A stretch of DNA of 64,000 nt, taken from assembly GCF_018320785.1 (NCBI RefSeq), contig NC_054867.1, positions 28,089,855 through 28,153,854 of the forward strand, given 5' to 3'. The notes beneath the pieces were generated by a model. It did no database searches and was not told the origin of the DNA. It saw nothing but the letters and a program-made list of their open reading frames with translations. The translations under genes and the position numbers were made by a program. Source of the DNA: Cheilinus undulatus. Lineage: Eukaryota > Chordata > Actinopteri > Labriformes > Labridae. How positions within the stretch are numbered: position 1 is the first letter of the stretch; every line of letters starts with the position of its first letter. Below are positions 59,901 to 64,000 of this stretch, piece by piece.

Positions 59901-62900
59901 ACCCTTCTGAGACTACTGCATCCACCTCTGCTCCTACTGCCCCTCCCCAACCTCTCCACCCTCACAAGGAACCCTTTGTCCCTCCCCCTGAGCCATTCTC
60001 TGACTAGATAGGTGGCGATAGTGTTTTTTTAAATACGTTGCTCATTAGTTTTTGACCAGCAGCCCAGCAGCTATCCTTCAGACAAAGCAAAAATAGCCTA
60101 AGAAATCAACTTTCTACGTGGTAAATGGGCCACTGTAGGTTGGGAGCAGGGATCTCCTGTTTTAGCCTCCTTTCCCGTATTTTCTAGCGAATTTTGTAGT
60201 TTTTGATCACCCCCTACAAGGCCAAGAAGCAGCTAAGAGATAATTCCCTTTTTCAGGGCTCTCAGTCAGTCAGATTTTTTTTTAGATTTCCGTATCATAG
60301 CCTCAGAGATTGGGTGGGGGGAACAAGAACTCAAGGGAGTATTCTTAAGAAGTCTATCTGAAGAACTCAAAGACGAATTGGCCTTTCGGGACAAGCCTGA
60401 TTCTTTAGAGTCCCTCATTGCTCTTTCCATTAAAATAGATTATCACCACAGGGAGAGACAGAAGGAGAGAGGACAGCAGAGAGCAGTCAGATCCCATAGT
60501 TTGGCTTCCCCTTCAGGTCAGTTACCCACTTCTCCACAGAATTCCCAAAGACCAGGTTTGCCAGTGAAGGAGGGCACACTGGTGAGCCAAACCTCTACTT
60601 TCCCCAGCTCTCCTACTCGGATCTCTGTCCCTTCCTGCCTCCTGTGGGAGAAAGATTCATTACCCCTCAAAGTACTAATTGACTCTGGAGCAGATGATAA
60701 TTTTATACAAGATGATTTAGTGAGACAAATGAACATTTCCCTCAAACCCCTTTCCTGTCCCAAAGACATCACAGCGCTGGATGGAAGGCTTATAACTAAA
60801 GTTAGCCATCACACCGTCCCTGTAACTCTCATCATCTCTGGTAACCACAGAGAAGACATCCAGCTCTATGTCATTCCCCTCTCCTCATGCCCCCATAGTG
60901 TTAGGTCTCCCCTGGCTTCAACTGTATAATCCCCAGTTAAACTGGAAAACAGTCTCCATAGCCAACTGGAGTATTCATTGCCATTCACACTGCCTTCGCT
61001 CAGTCAACCCCTTTTCTCCTCATCCCCTTGTCACTCCCTCTCAGCCTGATCTCTCAGCCGTCCCTCAAGAATATCATGACCTGGCTCCTGTATTCAGCAA
61101 AGAGCTAGCCATCTTGCTACCTCCACACCACCCCATGTCTGTGCTATTGATCTCCTCCCTGGTGCTCCCCTTCCCAGCAGTTGCCTGTACAACCTGTCAC
61201 GCCCTGAGAAGGAAGCCATGGAGACGTACATCCAGGATTCCCTAGCCTCTGGGCTCATTTGTCCCTCCTCCTGTCCTATGGGAGGTGGATTCTTCTTTGT
61301 TAAGAAGAAGGACTCATCCCTACGCCCCTGTATTGACTTCCGTGGTTTAAATGACATCACTATCAAAAACAAGTATTCAGTCCCCCTCATCGATCCCTCT
61401 TTTGAGCCCCTAAGATCTTCACTAAATTGGACCTCAGAAAAAGCCTACCACCTCATCCAGATCAAGGAGGGGGATGGGTAGAAAACAGCTTTTAATACAC
61501 CTCTTGGACACTTCGAGTACCTGGTTATGCCCTTTGGCCTCACAATAGCCCTTAATGTGTTCCAGGCCCTGATCAATGACGCACTTCGTGACATGTTAAA
61601 CCGCTTCGTGTTTGTTTTACCTGGACGATATACTCATCTTCTCACGCTCCCTGGAGGAACCCCAGTAACACGTTCATATCGTCCTCCAAAGGCTCCTAGA
61701 GAACCAGCTTTACGTGAAACCCGAAAAGTGTGAGTTCCACTCCTCTTCAGTGAGTTTTCACAGATGTATCATCGCTCAAGGACAGTTACAACCGGATCCA
61801 GTGAAAATCAAAGCTGTTGCCAATTGGCCCATCCCTACCACCCGCAAAGAACTCCAGAGATTCCTTGGTTTCGCCAACTTTTACAGGAGATTCATCCATG
61901 ACTACAGTAAAGTGGCTTCACCTCTCACCAAACTCACCTCCTCCAGCTCCCCCTATTGGTGGTCACCTGAGGCTGCAGCCACGTTCAGCCACCTTAAGGC
62001 ACTCTTCACTACCGCTCCGGTGCTGAAACATCCTGACTCCTCTCTTCAGTTTGTGGTAGAGGTGGACACGTCTGATGCTGGAGTGGGAGCCATCCTATCT
62101 CAATAAGACCCCTGTACTCAGAGATTACACCCCTGTGCTTTTTTCTCTTGTCATCCGTCACCTGCGGAGAAAAATTATGATGTGGGAAATAGAGAGTTGC
62201 TGGCTGTGGTGTGGGCCCTGCAGGAGTGGAGGCACTTGCTGGAGGCTGCCCAACATCCTTTCATTATTTGGATTGATCACAAGAACCTTGCATACCTGCG
62301 CACCGCCTGTTGCCTGAATCCTTGTCAGGCTCACTGGGCCCTCTTCTTTAGCAGGTTTAATGTCACCCTATCATACCGATCCGGCTCCAGGAACATCAAA
62401 CCTGTCACTTTTCCGTGTCCATTCCCTCTTACCTGACTCTGATAAACCCAGCCTTATCCTACCTCCCTCCTGCATAGTCAGAGCTGCCTCCTGGGAGATC
62501 GAGGCCATCGTCTGAGACGCACAAGCCCGACGACCGGACCCTGGTACTGGACCCTCTAATTGAATGTTCATTCCCGATGCCACTCGTTCTCAAGTGCTTA
62601 AGTGGGCCCATTCATCAAAACTTACCTGCCATCCTGGTTTTCAACGTACCCTTCAGTCTGTGTGCCAAAGCTTCTGGTGGCCTGGTATGACCAATGACAC
62701 TCGTCAATTTGTTGCTGCCTGCTATGACTGTGCTCGTGGAAAATCTTCTCACCCACCCCTGCTGGTTTGTTGCGCCCTCTGCCCATCCCTAGTCACCCTT
62801 GGTCCCATATTGCTCTGGATTTTGTCACCGGATTACCCCCATCTGACAGTAACACTGTTATTCTCACCATTGTGGATAGATTCTCCAAATATGTCCATTA

Positions 62901-63678
62901 TGCGCCTTCTGGTCTGCATACTCCACCTACACTACATATTCAACCGATTGTTTTTTTTACTTTTCTGTAATGTCCGAAAAAATTAATAAAAACATTTGGG
63001 GGGAATTAAGGAAAAAAAAGTTCCAAATTTTTATTACCAGTGATAATAGGGGGCCCCTGAAATCTGTCTCTTCAGCCATAAATGGAAAGTAAGCTGCGTC
63101 TTAGCATTTGCAATTATCAAGCATATGTTAATCTACATTGGATTTGTTTGACTATCTTTAGTACAGTAAAGGTGAGGCATATCAAAGTAGTCAAGTCAGC
63201 CTTGACACCTCAGATCTGTGAGAACTGGGAACAAAAGAGGACTGTCCCGAAAAGTTTGTTTTCAGACTTTAGGACATTTTAATTTCATTTCTGCCACTAG
63301 AAGATTGATTAAATGCATCCCTGTCACTGTGTTCTTCAAGTTTATTATGTATGATCATATTCTTTCAGGTTTGGCCTTACATGACCTTCCCAGAGACCAC
63401 TACTCAGTGAGTATTTCAGTTTGTGTTTTATTACCTTTCCCAATTCTTGCTACCAGCAGCCATTGAATCATTTTTCTTTTTTTTCATCCCCCTAAAGATA
63501 AACATCACTGCCACGCTGGGAACACTGAATGTGGCTGCAGAGGTGGATGGGGTAAAAATCAAAGGTGATGGTGAGATGCACATGACTTTGTCGAGCATCC
63601 TCCTGCAGAACCTGAACCGACAGCTTCAGTTTGTCACATACACAAACACGTTGTTCCACCCGAACACCGCAGACACAG
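56946..63678 (+). CDS. b4galnt1: B4GALNT1, beta-1,4-N-acetylgalactosaminyltransferase 1 (GM2/GD2 synthase), N-terminal 5 coding exons, partial
   Basis: Coding exons: 56946-57157, 57251-57427, 57846-57952, 63369-63406, 63498-63678; exon 1 probably starts at the acceptor before 56938. The phases join in frame to give residues 1-238, and the gene runs off the right edge. The enzyme adds GalNAc to GM3/GD3 to make GM2/GD2 in the Golgi. There is a type II signal anchor at about residues 7-24, then a stem with [21 protein letters not shown]78 and C80 line up with the cysteine pair that makes intersubunit disulfides in the mammalian enzyme. Family-specific blocks follow: [20 protein letters not shown], then [16 protein letters not shown] with an N-glycosylation sequon at N180, then [14 protein letters not shown] and NTADT. 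The DxD-containing catalytic domain is beyond the window. Position beside divergent os9 supports B4GALNT1 rather than B4GALNT2. Which teleost copy (a or b) it is cannot be told here. Confidence 0.93.
58622..58650. repeat. Perfect 14-bp inverted repeat with 1-base centre
   Basis: atattaaagatgtt, one t, then the exact complement aacatctttaatat. Purely sequence-based; role unknown. Confidence 0.9.
59025..59165 (+). mobile_element. L1-like LINE reverse-transcriptase scrap
   Basis: The frame reads [24 protein letters not shown] is the catalytic box of the RT domain, in the context typical of vertebrate L1-type ORF2. Only about 45 codons remain before unrelated sequence. Confidence 0.75.
59250..62975 (+). 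mobile_element. Ty3/Gypsy LTR retrotransposon, degraded, 3'-truncated
   Basis: Sense to b4galnt1. A C-rich leader or 5' LTR-like region (about 59250-59700) is followed by a gag-like start (59720) with an early stop, and a gag remnant to about 60005. The pol region comes in order: aspartic protease with [11 protein letters not shown] (about 60679), reverse transcriptase with [20 protein letters not shown] (61329), an in-frame stop, MPFGL (61527), and a frameshift at the catalytic YxDD box (about 61615). Then come the RT/RNase H region with [20 protein letters not shown] (61849) and the integrase zinc-binding and core start (62564-62940). No 3' LTR was found. It cannot be autonomous. This order (protease, RT, RNase H, integrase) defines Ty3/Gypsy. 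Confidence 0.88.
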
Positions 63679-64000
63679 GTGAGGTTTTTGAAAGTCTGCT
63701 TTTAATCTCATCTGCTTTCTAGGCTTTTAGTTCGTACTTTTTGCAGATTTTCCACTTGTTAAAAAGGTTTTCAGTGCTGGGAGCATGCTTGTTCTCTTTC
63801 TTGCAGAAAGTCTATAAAGTAGATTGTGACTTCTATCATTTCTGTACAATTAAAATGAAGCTGTAGCTAGAAAGGGCTAAGCTTAGTAGCAAAGTCACTA
63901 ACCAGGAGGAAAGAGCTAAATTACAGCAACTCTGCCTAAAGATGCACTTATTATGTTTAACTTGTTCCATATTTCAACATCTATCTTTAATACAAAGAAG

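Larger units (their letters stand above)
57953..63368 (+). other. b4galnt1: b4galnt1 intron, 5.4 kb, retroelement-rich
   Basis: The interval 57953-59020 holds repeat-like AT-rich blocks (about 58190-58330 and 58430-58560) and a palindrome at 58622. It is followed by an L1 RT scrap and a Ty3/Gypsy remnant (separate entries). The interval 62980-63368 shows nothing beyond the acceptor. Confidence 0.7.

Overview
The window looks like teleost fish nuclear DNA, probably a percomorph-type genome. Its genes are split into short exons with GT-AG (and one GC-AG) introns, and the non-coding space is full of fish-type repeats: L2 and L1-like LINEs, Tc1/mariner, hAT-like, pogo-like and piggyBac-like DNA elements, and a decayed Ty3/Gypsy element. 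No bacterial, organelle or RNA genes were recognised.

Left part (1-29.6 kb), minus strand: a tandem array of three C1GALT1-like genes (core 1 beta-1,3-galactosyltransferase, GT31 family, T-synthase). Gene C shows only its first coding exon (2433-2637); the rest lies left of the window. Gene A is complete (6101-9050, three coding exons, 345 aa, tail shortened by an early stop). Gene B is complete (17005-29582, three coding exons, 398 aa, with an 11.2 kb first intron full of repeats). The catalytic exons of A and B are almost identical while their first exons differ strongly.

Middle (32.7-45.9 kb), minus strand: a complete 15-exon os9 gene, 669 aa, encoding the ER lectin of glycoprotein ER-associated degradation. 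All exon phases were checked by hand and join without a frameshift.

Right part (46.7-64 kb), plus strand: the 5' half of b4galnt1 (GM2/GD2 ganglioside synthase). Two probable non-coding leader exons are followed by five coding exons (56946-63678); the catalytic exons lie beyond the right edge. Its 5.4 kb fifth intron holds an L1 reverse-transcriptase scrap and a broken Ty3/Gypsy element.

os9 and b4galnt1 are divergent, as they are in the mammalian OS9/B4GALNT1 neighbourhood. The roughly 0.8 kb between them carries several CCAAT boxes, one near-match to an ER-stress response element just upstream of os9, and a cluster of 29-bp repeats with palindromic cores. All recognisable genes act in secretory-pathway glycobiology: mucin-type O-glycan core synthesis, ER lectin quality control and ganglioside synthesis. 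I found no clear new biological system; the most interesting items are the mosaic C1GALT1-like array, the shared GC-AG intron and the structured shared promoter.
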